64,000 bases of DNA from Flavobacteriales bacterium (lineage in GTDB: Bacteria; Bacteroidota; Bacteroidia; Flavobacteriales; Flavobacteriaceae), in the NCBI GenBank assembly GCA_004321735.1, contig SGZB01000002.1, forward strand, positions 1 through 64,000. Reading direction: 5' to 3'. This document shows, in pieces, positions 27,393-35,987 of the stretch. Every line of letters begins with the position of its first letter. Positions within the stretch are counted from its first letter, which is position 1. The notes below the pieces were generated by a model that did not search any database, had not been told where the DNA came from, and saw nothing but the letters and a program-made list of their open reading frames with translations. The position numbers and the translations under genes are program-made.

Positions 27393-27786
27393 GCAACCAG
27401 TAAAATTGAATACAAAAAATTCCTATAGCAATTATCAAATGTGCTGGTTGAGTTAAAATCGGGAAGTCAAAATAATACATTATTGCTCCAAATAGAATTT
27501 CAATCATAATAAAAGAAAAAATCAATTTAATGTAGATTAAATTAATTTTTAGCTGTGATGAAATGTAGAAAATAAGAGCATTGACAAGTAATATTATTAT
27601 TGAAAATGAACGATGAAAATAAAATTTAAATGTGGCATTTGAGAGCCATAAATTCTTATCTTCCCTGCCAAACAATTTAGATTGATCATCAATAAATTCT
27701 CTAACGCCAGTCCCAATATATATTTGGATAAGCATTAAAAAAATTGAAACTAATAATAGATTTTTAAGAAAACTTTTTTTTATCAT
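27379..27786 (-). CDS. ctaA: Heme A synthase, C-terminal half (frameshift-split)
   Basis: A 135-residue membrane fragment with four predicted helices. It matches the second half of CtaA/Cox15, which converts heme O to heme A for cytochrome oxidase. The conserved heme-ligand contexts are present: FHRSFSI near 57-63 and QPAHLIIA near 113-120. It overlaps the first half by 23 bases in another reading frame. Removing one A from the eight-A run (27774-27781, T on the forward strand) joins the two into one protein of about 330 residues. It is either a real frameshift, a sequence error, or two separate chains. Confidence 0.8.
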   Translation of the reverse strand: MIKKSFLKNLLLVSIFLMLIQIYIGTGVREFIDDQSKLFGREDKNLWLSNATFKFYFHRSFSIIILLVNALIFYISSQLKINLIYIKLIFSFIMIEILFGAIMYYFDFPILTQPAHLIIAIGIFCIQFYWLLKLR

Positions 27787-28372
27787 TTGATTGATTGTAT
27801 AAAAAAATAATTACAGCCAGAATCAAAATTGCCATAAACATATGAATCGTTATTTTATAGGGTGTTAGATTAGAGTCAACCACTTGTTTTCCAAGCCATG
27901 CTTGAAAACCCATTGATAACACAACTAATAGTGATAAAGCTGGAAGAGCAGGTTTTGATTGAATAAATTTTAAGGATATTCCAAGCATGATTAGTGTACA
28001 CAAACCTGCGAGTGCACCAATCAATCTGTTAATAAACTCAAACCAAGTATTAGTCACGCTAAATTCATTATAATCATGAATTGTATACTTCTTCCAATTG
28101 TTTAACGAAATGGTTTTACCTGTTTTAAAGTCATTAAGTGCGACATAAAAATTTTCTTTGTGTAGAATCATCATTCCACTTTCATATTCATAGTTTGGTT
28201 TCCAGTAAACATCTTTTTCATTTGTTGGCGGAATTAAATAACCAAAACATTTTGGCCAGTCAGGGCATCCCATCCCACTCCCAGTCATTCTTACTAAAGA
28301 TCCAGCAAGAATCACAAGAAAAACTGAAATGAAAGAAACTATTACAGAAATTTTAAATAATTTATTGCTCAT
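27764..28372 (-). CDS. ctaA: Heme A synthase, N-terminal half (frameshift-split)
   Basis: A 202-residue membrane protein with four predicted helices, matching the first half of CtaA/Cox15. It has VRMTGSGMGCPDWPKCFG with the paired cysteines Cys36 and Cys42, FEFINRLIGALAG, and the helix-4 histidine in KITIHMFMA. The frame ends right after the eight-A run (SNDKKKFS, stop). The continuing frame encodes SFLKNLLLVS, as in unbroken family members. It overlaps the upstream cca-type gene by four bases, so it belongs to the reverse operon starting at dapD. Confidence 0.85.
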   Translation of the reverse strand: MSNKLFKISVIVSFISVFLVILAGSLVRMTGSGMGCPDWPKCFGYLIPPTNEKDVYWKPNYEYESGMMILHKENFYVALNDFKTGKTISLNNWKKYTIHDYNEFSVTNTWFEFINRLIGALAGLCTLIMLGISLKFIQSKPALPALSLLVVLSMGFQAWLGKQVVDSNLTPYKITIHMFMAILILAVIIFLYNQSNDKKKFS

Positions 28373-29769
28373 AAACCTAATTCTTTTCCCTTTTCAATCA
28401 TCAATTTTAATGCCTCTTCATTTGAATTTTGAATTTTTCCATTTAAAATAGATTCTTTAATATAATTTTTGATCATTCCAATCTCCTTACATGGCTTAAT
28501 ATTGAAATGTCTCATTATTTCTTCACCTGTAACTGGAGGTTGAAAATTTCTGATTCTATCTCTTTCCTCAACAATTTTGATTTTTTCCCTTACAATATTG
28601 AAGTTGTTTAAATATTTTTTTTGTAAAAACTCATTTTTTGTTGTGATATCAGCTTCACACAGAGTTAACAAATCATCTATGTCATCACCTGCATCATATA
28701 TAAGTCTTCTAACAGCGGAATCTGTTGTTGAGTCTTCCGCGATTACAATTGGTCTTGAGCTCAATAGAATCAATTTTGAAACATATTTCAATTTATCATT
28801 CAATGGCAATCTCATCCTTTTAAAAATCTTATTTACCATCTTTGAGCCTATGAATTCATGACCATGAAAAGTCCATCCAACTTCATCATTGAATCTTTTT
28901 GATTTTGGTTTACCTATGTCGTGAAGTAAAGCAACCCATCTTAACCAAATATTATCTGTGTTTTTAGAGATATTATCTACTACTTGAAGAGTATGAAAAA
29001 AATTGTCTTTATGTTTTTTTCCTTCAATTTCCTCAATACCTTTTAGGGAGCAAAGCTCAGGAATTATAACTGATAAAAGCTTTGAATCATACAGTAATTT
29101 AAATCCTATGGAAGGATAATTAGTCATTAAAATTTTATTTAACTCTTCATTGATTCTTTCTTTTGATATAATTTTTATCCTTTCGTGTTCTGACGTAATA
29201 CATTTAAAATCATCAATATCTATCTTGAAATTATGTTGACATGCAAATCTAATTGCTCTAAGCATTCTTAAAGGATCATCATAAAAAGTTTTATGAGGGT
29301 CTTTTGGAGTTTTTAAAATGCCTTGATTTAAATGTTTAATGCCATCAAATAGATCAATTAATTTTCCTTTGTTTGAATTACTCAAGCCTACTGCAAGTGC
29401 ATTAAGTGTGAAATCTCTTCTTGAAAGATCATCTTCTAATGTTCCATCACTCACTGAAGGATTTCTTGAATTTTCATCATAACTTTCTTTTCTTGCACCA
29501 ACAAATTCTAATTGAACTCCATTGACTTTAATCATTGCAGTTCCATAATTTTTGAAAATCTGAACTTTACAATTTAGTTCAGTTGCAATTAACTTAGAAA
29601 ATTTTATTCCATCACCAATGACAAGAATATCAATATCTTTTTTTGTTTTGTTATACAGAATATAATCCCTTACCGCACCACCAACTATGTATGTTTCAAT
29701 TTCATTCTTATCTGAAATATTACTTACTACTTTTAATAGATTGGTATTTATTAGTCCAGCAAAATCCAT
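28369..29769 (-). CDS. CCA tRNA nucleotidyltransferase / polyA polymerase family, HD domain
   Basis: Adds or repairs the CCA end of tRNAs, 466 residues. The nucleotidyltransferase head has GGAVRDYIL (30-38) and the metal-binding DID pair (Asp45, Asp47), followed by RRDFTLNALAV and the RNA-binding neck. A C-terminal HD phosphohydrolase domain has ALLHDIGKPKS. The HD domain suggests added 2',3'-phosphatase activity. It overlaps ctaA by four bases and the tsaC-like gene by one, in the order dapD, tsaC-like, cca-like, ctaA. Confidence 0.93.
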   Translation of the reverse strand: MDFAGLINTNLLKVVSNISDKNEIETYIVGGAVRDYILYNKTKKDIDILVIGDGIKFSKLIATELNCKVQIFKNYGTAMIKVNGVQLEFVGARKESYDENSRNPSVSDGTLEDDLSRRDFTLNALAVGLSNSNKGKLIDLFDGIKHLNQGILKTPKDPHKTFYDDPLRMLRAIRFACQHNFKIDIDDFKCITSEHERIKIISKERINEELNKILMTNYPSIGFKLLYDSKLLSVIIPELCSLKGIEEIEGKKHKDNFFHTLQVVDNISKNTDNIWLRWVALLHDIGKPKSKRFNDEVGWTFHGHEFIGSKMVNKIFKRMRLPLNDKLKYVSKLILLSSRPIVIAEDSTTDSAVRRLIYDAGDDIDDLLTLCEADITTKNEFLQKKYLNNFNIVREKIKIVEERDRIRNFQPPVTGEEIMRHFNIKPCKEIGMIKNYIKESILNGKIQNSNEEALKLMIEKGKELGL

Positions 29770-30326
29770 TATGATCGAACAATTTTTATAGAATTACCAT
29801 TAATTTCAACAATCCTGGATGGTTTTACTTTTTTTGGGAATTTATACTTAACTATATAATTAACATTGCTGATAATTTCATCCTCAATAGATTCGTAGCA
29901 AAATGGTATCTCTCTTCCATGGGTATTTGCTGAGGAAGATGAAAGTGGTTTGCCAAATTCAGTAATTAAATTCTTGCAAAATTCATTATTTGGAATTCTT
30001 ACAGCTAATGAATTATATCCAATTAATTTTTCACTTATTATATTATTAAATATCACAGTTGTTGGAACTTTTGATTCCAGCTCATTGATTGCTAAATCTG
30101 ATATATCATTAACATATTGATTTACCATGTCAATATTATTCATTAAAAAAATTAGAGGCTGATTTTCTTCTCTTTTTTTGATTCTATTAATTCTAGATGA
30201 AACCTCTATGTTTGTAGCATCACCTCCAATTCCATAAACGGTATCTGTTGGATACAAAATTATCCCATTTTTATTTAGTTCCTTGAGACATAAATCTAAT
30301 TCCTTATTTTGATTAAGCAGAAACAT
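29769..30326 (-). CDS. Threonylcarbamoyl-AMP synthase (TsaC/YrdC/Sua5 family)
   Basis: Makes threonylcarbamoyl-AMP for the t6A modification of tRNA position 37. It is 185 residues, a single YrdC domain without the Sua5 extension. Key segments: ILYPTDTVYGIGGDATN near 20-36, the KREENQPL lysine/arginine site, and SSSSANTHGREIPF near 132-145. It overlaps dapD by 14 bases and the CCA-adding gene by one base, so it is in the same operon. Confidence 0.92.
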   Translation of the reverse strand: MFLLNQNKELDLCLKELNKNGIILYPTDTVYGIGGDATNIEVSSRINRIKKREENQPLIFLMNNIDMVNQYVNDISDLAINELESKVPTTVIFNNIISEKLIGYNSLAVRIPNNEFCKNLITEFGKPLSSSSANTHGREIPFCYESIEDEIISNVNYIVKYKFPKKVKPSRIVEINGNSIKIVRS

Positions 30327-31119
30327 TATAATCTCTCAATGCATCATTTAATGATGTTTTTTTGTTTGTGCTTTCTTTTCTTTTACCTATGATTAATGCA
30401 CAAGGAACATTAAATGTGCCAGCATTGAAATTTTTAGGGATTGTTCCTGGAATTACAACTGATTTTTCAGGAACATATCCTCTAATTTCAACAGGCTTAT
30501 CACCAGTCACATCAATAATTTTTGTAGATCCAGTTAAAACAACATTAGCTCCTAATACAGCCTCTTTTTCAACTCTTACACCTTCAACTACTATGCATCT
30601 TGATCCAATGAAACAATCATCTTCTATTATAACAGGCGCAGCTTGGACTGGTTCAAGAACTCCTCCAATGCCAACACCACCACTCAAATGAACATTCTTA
30701 CCAATCTGTGCACAACTACCAACTGTGGCCCATGTATCTACCATGGTACCTGAACTCACATAAGCTCCAATATTAACATAAGATGGCATCAAAACTGCAC
30801 CTTTTTCAATAAAAGATCCATATCTTGAAATAGCATGAGGAACAACTCTTACACCCATTTCTGCATAATTTTTTTTGAGTGCTATTTTATCATGAAACTC
30901 AAAGGGTCCTACTTTGATTGTCTCCATTTTAGAAATTGGGAAGAATAATATAACAGCTTTTTTTATCCATTCATTTACAACCCATTTCCCATCTTTTTTT
31001 TCTGCAACTCGAATTTTTCCTGAATCTAAATCACTTATTACGTCATTAATAATTTTAATGTATTTAGAGTCTTTCAATAATTCTCTGTTATTCCATATTT
31101 CTTGAATAATATCTTTCAT
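30313..31119 (-). CDS. dapD: Tetrahydrodipicolinate N-succinyltransferase
   Basis: Succinyl-CoA-dependent step of lysine and diaminopimelate synthesis, 268 residues. The N-terminal helical domain is followed by left-handed beta-helix hexapeptide repeats (about 100-220: IGAYVSSG, VGSCAQIGKNVHLSGGVGIGG, IEDDCFIGSRC). The start is ATG; a -7 box TATATTTG lies 12 bases upstream. It heads the reverse operon. Its product route ends at lysA (21191). Confidence 0.96.
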   Translation of the reverse strand: MKDIIQEIWNNRELLKDSKYIKIINDVISDLDSGKIRVAEKKDGKWVVNEWIKKAVILFFPISKMETIKVGPFEFHDKIALKKNYAEMGVRVVPHAISRYGSFIEKGAVLMPSYVNIGAYVSSGTMVDTWATVGSCAQIGKNVHLSGGVGIGGVLEPVQAAPVIIEDDCFIGSRCIVVEGVRVEKEAVLGANVVLTGSTKIIDVTGDKPVEIRGYVPEKSVVIPGTIPKNFNAGTFNVPCALIIGKRKESTNKKTSLNDALRDYNVSA

Positions 31120-31131
31120 TAATTTTTTTTA

Positions 31132-31139
31132 CAAATATA
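31132..31139 (-). promoter_or_regulatory. -7 box TATATTTG of dapD
   Basis: An exact TAnnTTTG match on the reverse strand, 12 bases before the dapD ATG, giving a short leader. It shares a 76-base divergent gap with the ruvX promoter. Confidence 0.45.
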
Positions 31140-31183
31140 ATTTATAAGAAGCAATATAAATTTTTATCAACAATAATTAATTT

Positions 31184-31191
31184 TAATTTTG
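31184..31191 (+). promoter_or_regulatory. -7 box TAATTTTG of ruvX
   Basis: An exact TAnnTTTG match ending four bases (TAAG) before the ruvX GTG at 31196, the same spacing as for recR and the E2 gene. This predicts a leaderless transcript beginning near a GTG. Confidence 0.5.
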
Positions 31192-31195
31192 TAAG

Positions 31196-31606
31196 GTGAA
31201 TATTTTAGTTGGACTAGATTATGGTAAAGTTAGGTGCGGTATTGCCATATCAGATCCTAATCACATGATTGCAAGTCCACATAAAACTGTCAACAATAAT
31301 CTTCTTATTGATTCTCTCGTAGAAATTAATAATGAATATGGAATATCTAAACTTATTGTAGGATTACCAAAAAAAATGAATAATCAAATATTTGATTTAG
31401 AACATGAAATACAATCTGTAATAAAAAGAATAAAAAAAAGTATTCCATCCATCATCATTGAAAGAGTGGATGAGAGATTCACATCAAAAATTTCAAAATA
31501 CTTTCTAAATGCTTCTTCACACAAACAAAAAAATAGAAGAAATAAAGAAAATTTAGATAAGATTAGTGCATCTTTAATTTTGCAAACTTATATTGATAAA
31601 AAATGA
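31196..31606 (+). CDS. ruvX: Holliday junction resolvase-like RuvX (YqgF)
   Basis: RNase H-fold nuclease family involved in pre-16S rRNA processing, 136 residues. The N-terminal LVGLDYGKVRCGIAISDP carries the catalytic Asp; LIVGLPKKMN and ERVDERFTSK are the other family segments, with a late acidic residue in NLDKISASLIL. The start is GTG and lies four bases after a -7 box. It overlaps def by four bases. Confidence 0.93.
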   Translation: MNILVGLDYGKVRCGIAISDPNHMIASPHKTVNNNLLIDSLVEINNEYGISKLIVGLPKKMNNQIFDLEHEIQSVIKRIKKSIPSIIIERVDERFTSKISKYFLNASSHKQKNRRNKENLDKISASLILQTYIDKK

Positions 31607-32160
31607 TATTACCCATTGTAGCATATGGTCATCCAGTTCTTAGATGCAAATGTATTGACATTGACAGCTCTTACAAAGATCTTGATAAATTGATAAAAGA
31701 TATGTGGGATACAATGTATAGTTCCGACGGGGTTGGTTTAGCTGCACCTCAAATAGGTAAATCTTTAAGATTATTTATTGTCGATGCTAACCCACTTAGC
31801 GACAACGAGGAGTTTGATGAAAAATTAAAAATGGCAATGATTAATCCAAAAGTTGTTAAATCTTCAGAATCTTTGTCATCTTTTAATGAAGGATGTTTAA
31901 GCATTCCTGATATAAGAGGTGAAGTATTAAGGCCAGAAACCATTGAAATTGAATATTATGATGAAAATTTTAATTTAAAGAGATCTATGTTTGATGGTAT
32001 TATTTCAAGAGTTATTCAACACGAATATGATCATATTGAGGGAAAATTATTTACTGATAAATTATCCAGTTTCAAAAGAAAAATTATTGAAAAGAAATTA
32101 ATGAAAATTAGCAAAGGCAATATCAACACAAGCTACTCTATGAAATTCTTTAAAAAGTGA
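31603..32160 (+). CDS. def: Peptide deformylase
   Basis: Removes the N-formyl group from nascent proteins, 185 residues. All three motifs are intact: GVGLAAPQIG (43-52), EGCLSIP (96-102; metal ligand Cys98) and QHEYDHIEG (139-147; ligands His140 and His144, catalytic Glu141). It overlaps ruvX and mazG by four bases each, in a three-gene operon. Confidence 0.97.
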   Translation: MILPIVAYGHPVLRCKCIDIDSSYKDLDKLIKDMWDTMYSSDGVGLAAPQIGKSLRLFIVDANPLSDNEEFDEKLKMAMINPKVVKSSESLSSFNEGCLSIPDIRGEVLRPETIEIEYYDENFNLKRSMFDGIISRVIQHEYDHIEGKLFTDKLSSFKRKIIEKKLMKISKGNINTSYSMKFFKK

Positions 32161-32924
32161 AAGCACAAAATAATATTTCAAGATTATTAAAGATTATGGA
32201 TGATTTAAGACTGAATTGTCCATGGGATAAAAAACAAACTTTTGATTCTTTAAAGAGGTTAACTGTTGAGGAAACCTACGAATTAAATGATGCAATCGAA
32301 AATAGAAATTTTGAAAATATTAAAGAAGAATTAGGTGATCTTCTATTGCATATTGTATTCTATTCTAAAATCGCCTCTGAGAAAAATCACTTTAATTTTA
32401 ATGATGTAGTTGAAAAAATTTGTGAAAAATTAATTGAAAGACATCCTCATGTTTACGGAGAATTAAAACTTCGTGATGAGAATGAAGTTAAGTATAATTG
32501 GGAGATGATTAAAAAAGAAAAAACCAATAAATCTTTATTGTCTGGTGTTCCTAAAACCTTACCACCAATTTCCAAAGCATACAGAGTACAAGAAAAAGTT
32601 TCCAGCGTAGGTTTTGATTGGAAAAAATCAGAATCTGTAATAGAGAAAATTTTTGAAGAATTCAATGAATTTCAATCTGCAATTAGCTCTAAAAATAAAA
32701 ATGATATTAATGATGAATTTGGCGATATTTTATTTTCTCTCATCAATTATGCGAGACATAAAAATATTGATCCGGAACAAAGTCTTAATTCTTCAACTGA
32801 AAAATTTAAGAAAAGATTTAATACACTTGAAAAAATAGTTGAAAGTAATGGTGTGGAAATTAAAGATATTTCAGAAAAAAAATTAAATGATTTTTGGGAA
32901 AAATCTAAAAAAATTAACTCTTAG
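32157..32924 (+). CDS. mazG: Nucleoside triphosphate pyrophosphohydrolase MazG
   Basis: All-alpha NTP pyrophosphatase, 255 residues with two MazG units. The N-terminal one has CPWDKKQTFDSL and EETYELNDAI plus EELGDLLLHIVF; the C-terminal one has EEFNEFQSAI and DEFGDILFSLINYAR. Acidic ExxE and ExxD pairs bind magnesium. The start is GTG, overlapping the def stop. The last 11 bases overlap the convergent DUF349 gene. Confidence 0.95.
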   Translation: MKAQNNISRLLKIMDDLRLNCPWDKKQTFDSLKRLTVEETYELNDAIENRNFENIKEELGDLLLHIVFYSKIASEKNHFNFNDVVEKICEKLIERHPHVYGELKLRDENEVKYNWEMIKKEKTNKSLLSGVPKTLPPISKAYRVQEKVSSVGFDWKKSESVIEKIFEEFNEFQSAISSKNKNDINDEFGDILFSLINYARHKNIDPEQSLNSSTEKFKKRFNTLEKIVESNGVEIKDISEKKLNDFWEKSKKINS

Positions 32925-34305
32925 AAATTAAGTTAAGATTCTTTTCTAATTTTTCAATTTCCCTTTTGAAAGAATCAATATTAGAGTGAACGTTTGAAAA
33001 AATAGAAGTATCAGATTTTTCTGAAACAAAGGTCAAATTGTTTTCTAATTGAGAAATTTGTTTTTTATAATCTTCAATTTTCTTAATTATTTTATTTTTT
33101 TCATAATTGATTGAATCTTTGTCAAGAATTCTAGACTTTATTTTTGATAGTTCAATTTCAATTTCATCACTTTTTTTATTTTCATTTTCAAGTTCTTTTT
33201 TAATTACAGTTAAAAATTCCTTTTCTTCTTTTATAGAACCGGTATATTCTAAGCTTTTCCATTCTTCTATCTTAGAATTCATGTTCTTGAGATTTAAATT
33301 TTTTAGCAGCTCTCTTTTTTTATTTGAAACTTCTATTTTTTCTTTTTTTATTTCACTTCTTTTAGAATCAATTTTCCCAAATAATTGATTGCATAGAACA
33401 TTAAACTTATCCCAGTTTTCTTTATTTCTTTTAAAAGGAACATTTTTAATTTTCTTAAAATTATCTCTAAAATCTAAAATCTTCTTTTTATCAATTTCAT
33501 TAGATTTAACATATTCCTCTAACTCTTTTAAAATCTCTAACTGTTTATTAATATTTTCAGAGTAATCTTTTTTTAAATTCTTGAAAAATAAATTCTTTTC
33601 TTTTGAAAAATCTCTATTAATATTTTTATAACTTTTCCAAATCTCATTATTTTCATTTCCCTTGATTGGTCCTATATTCATAAATTCTTCCTTTAAAGCC
33701 TTAATATGATTAATTAATTTTAGCCACTCATTTTTTTCTTTTGGGTATTCTTTAATTAGATTTTTAAAATTTTCTAGTATTTGTTTCTTTTTAACAATAT
33801 TTTTTTCATCAAATTCTTCCTTATTTTCTAAGTAAGCTTTTTTTGATTCCTTTATTTTTTTTATGATATTATCAAATTCGTTATTTAAATTTTCTTCAAT
33901 TTTTGGTTCAACTGGACCAATTTGATAATTCCATTTCTTAATTAATGTCAATAACTCTCTGTATGCTTTTAACTTATCTGCATACTTTTCTATTCTTTTT
34001 GAGTTTTCAAGAATTTCCTGCTTTAATTTTTTGTTATTTTCTAAATCTTTTTTTTTGAAATCCTTATCTAAGTATAAGAAATCATAAAAAACTTTAATGT
34101 GATGTCTGTAAGAGTTATTTAATCCAAATGATAAGTGACCAGGTATTTTACCAATTTCAGTCCAAGATTTTTTTAGTTGATTGAATATCTTGTATTTTGC
34201 TTCTATAGAAGAATCTTCAGTAATTAAATTTTTTAATTTTTCAATTATAATTGATTTACTTTCTACGTTTTGTTTATGGTCAATATTTGAGTTGTTTTTT
34301 TTCAA
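32914..34305 (-). CDS. DUF349 domain protein
   Basis: A 463-residue, highly charged, Lys/Glu-rich protein made of repeated helical units, each with a Trp followed by xxIGPIKGNENNEIW-type segments (for example IGKIPGHL, IGPVEP, IGPIKGN, IKNVPFKRNKENWDKF). This is the DUF349 repeat pattern. The C-terminal 150 residues look like a coiled coil. It is cytoplasmic, with unknown function. It starts with TTG and is the last gene of a reverse block; its 3' end overlaps mazG by 11 bases. Confidence 0.85.
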   Translation of the reverse strand: MKKNNSNIDHKQNVESKSIIIEKLKNLITEDSSIEAKYKIFNQLKKSWTEIGKIPGHLSFGLNNSYRHHIKVFYDFLYLDKDFKKKDLENNKKLKQEILENSKRIEKYADKLKAYRELLTLIKKWNYQIGPVEPKIEENLNNEFDNIIKKIKESKKAYLENKEEFDEKNIVKKKQILENFKNLIKEYPKEKNEWLKLINHIKALKEEFMNIGPIKGNENNEIWKSYKNINRDFSKEKNLFFKNLKKDYSENINKQLEILKELEEYVKSNEIDKKKILDFRDNFKKIKNVPFKRNKENWDKFNVLCNQLFGKIDSKRSEIKKEKIEVSNKKRELLKNLNLKNMNSKIEEWKSLEYTGSIKEEKEFLTVIKKELENENKKSDEIEIELSKIKSRILDKDSINYEKNKIIKKIEDYKKQISQLENNLTFVSEKSDTSIFSNVHSNIDSFKREIEKLEKNLNLISKS

Positions 34306-34339
34306 AAAAAATATTAAACACTTAAGTTAATAATATTTA

Positions 34340-35062
34340 TCAACTATTCCATATATCCCAGCTTGCTTCTGCTTGAAATTCAAGCATAGTAAGACCATTT
34401 ATAACATGAGCTCCTTTTTTTTCTGATTCTATTAAAAATCTTGTTTTTTTTGGGTTGTAAATTAAATCATAGCAAGTGTGAGAAGAATCAATTAAATCAT
34501 ATGGAATTTCTAATATGGAGTTTACATTCGGATATGTTCCTACTGGGGTTGTATTAATAATTAAATCAAAACCAGTGATTTTAGTATTAAGATTACTGTA
34601 GCTAAGGTATCTTTTATCATTTTTTCTAGAAACTATTTCTAATGGAATATTAATTTTACTTAGCGCGTGTTGAATTGCTTTTGATGCTCCACCAGTTCCA
34701 AAAATTAAAGCTCTTTTAAATTTCCTTCTAGGTAAGCTTTTTAAAAAACCTATGTAGTCAGTATTAAATCCAATTAATTCTCTTCTGTTTATTTTGATAG
34801 TATTAACAGCTCCGATTTTTTCAGCTTCTGGATCAATTTTATCAAGAAATTTAATGATTTCTGTTTTGTATGGTATAGTAACATTAAAACCATAAACCTC
34901 ATTTAAGTTGATTGTACTTAATTCCTCAATTGATTTTAAATCAAAGTTGACATATTCACAATTAGTTAATTGTAATTTTTTAAATTTTTTGGAAAAATAT
35001 GATCTGGAAAATGAATAGTCGATATTCTTACCTATTAATCCGAAGGTTTTTTTTGTCAACAC
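34340..35062 (-). CDS. aroE: Shikimate dehydrogenase
   Basis: Reduces 3-dehydroshikimate in aromatic amino-acid synthesis, 240 residues, the short form typical of Bacteroidota. The substrate site is NVTIPYK (60-66, catalytic Lys66) and NTDYIGF with Asp102; the NADP loop is FGTGGASKA near 120-129. The start is GTG (or the next codon, TTG). It overlaps the upstream DUF368 gene by 35 bases, a long same-strand overlap. Confidence 0.93.
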   Translation of the reverse strand: MLTKKTFGLIGKNIDYSFSRSYFSKKFKKLQLTNCEYVNFDLKSIEELSTINLNEVYGFNVTIPYKTEIIKFLDKIDPEAEKIGAVNTIKINRRELIGFNTDYIGFLKSLPRRKFKRALIFGTGGASKAIQHALSKINIPLEIVSRKNDKRYLSYSNLNTKITGFDLIINTTPVGTYPNVNSILEIPYDLIDSSHTCYDLIYNPKKTRFLIESEKKGAHVINGLTMLEFQAEASWDIWNS

Positions 35063-35987
35063 TATGATTTATATAAATAATTAAAATAACACTTAATAAT
35101 ATTATCAAAAATGCGAAAATCGTTTCAAAATTTAAAAGATCAGTCTGGCTTATTTCTGTGTTTATTTTGTTCCAGGGCCAAACTACGGGAAGAGTACCGC
35201 TTACAAATCCTATTATCAAATGATTTAGGTGTGTTGGATACTTTTTAGAAATAAAACTTAAAAAATTTGAAAGGATAATCAAGCCCAATACTGATCCTAA
35301 AAAGAAAATTAATAAAATATTAATTAATTCATAATCAATAGTAACTGTTGATTCATTGCTAATTAAGCTAATAATAAAGTTGTAGAGGTTATTGACTGAA
35401 TCAACTAGTAACAACTCATAATTTCCAAGTAAAATGAGTAAAAAACTTCCTGATAAACCTGGTAATGTAATCCCACATATACTTATAAATCCACAAAAGA
35501 AAATAAAAATTAGGTTTCTATTTTCTATCATTGGCTCTGAAAAACTTAGAATTAAACCAAAACCAATTCCAATTAAAAAAATAATTATTTTCAATGAATT
35601 AGTATTTTTTGTTCTTTTTATAATCACATACAAACTTCCTAAGATCAAACCAAAGAATAAAGACCATACATATAATTTATAATTGTATAACAAAAAATCT
35701 AAAAGTCTCGATGTTGTAAAATAACTAACTATCATCCCTATGGATAGAAACAATAAAAAACGTCCATTAATTTTATCTGAAAAGAGAGATAGTCTAAATG
35801 TTAAGAGATCTTTTAAACTTTCTTTATTTATTTTTTTTATAGATAACATAAGATCACTATAAAATCCAATTACAATTGCATAAAGTCCACCAGAAATCCC
35901 AGGCAGTTTATTTATCGTACCCATAACGAGGCCATGTAGGAATACTTCGATTGAGTTAGAATTAATCCAGTTTTTAGTTTGCCTCAT
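35028..35987 (-). CDS. DUF368 membrane protein (undecaprenyl-phosphate translocase family), copy 1
   Basis: A 319-residue protein with about nine predicted membrane helices. It carries the two family repeats, NKLPGISGGLYAIVIGFY and ITLPGLSGSFLLILLGNYE. DUF368 proteins (PopT) have been described as translocases returning undecaprenyl phosphate across the membrane. This copy and the next overlap by 14 bases and are clear paralogues. It would support cell-wall and glycolipid synthesis by recycling lipid carrier. Confidence 0.85.
   Translation of the reverse strand: MRQTKNWINSNSIEVFLHGLVMGTINKLPGISGGLYAIVIGFYSDLMLSIKKINKESLKDLLTFRLSLFSDKINGRFLLFLSIGMIVSYFTTSRLLDFLLYNYKLYVWSLFFGLILGSLYVIIKRTKNTNSLKIIIFLIGIGFGLILSFSEPMIENRNLIFIFFCGFISICGITLPGLSGSFLLILLGNYELLLVDSVNNLYNFIISLISNESTVTIDYELINILLIFFLGSVLGLIILSNFLSFISKKYPTHLNHLIIGFVSGTLPVVWPWNKINTEISQTDLLNFETIFAFLIILLSVILIIYINHSVDKKNLRINR

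Noticed and set aside
27774-27781. Programmed ribosomal frameshift as the sole explanation of split ctaA
   Set aside because: No downstream stimulatory structure or rare-codon pattern is visible; kept only as one option beside sequence error and slippage.
30362-30691. Open frame of 109 codons opposite dapD
   Set aside because: Lies fully inside dapD on the other strand and shows no domain, signal peptide or family pattern.
33107-33388. Ser/Phe-rich open frame of 93 codons opposite the DUF349 gene
   Set aside because: It mirrors the Lys/Glu-rich coding of the DUF349 protein; typical antisense artefact.
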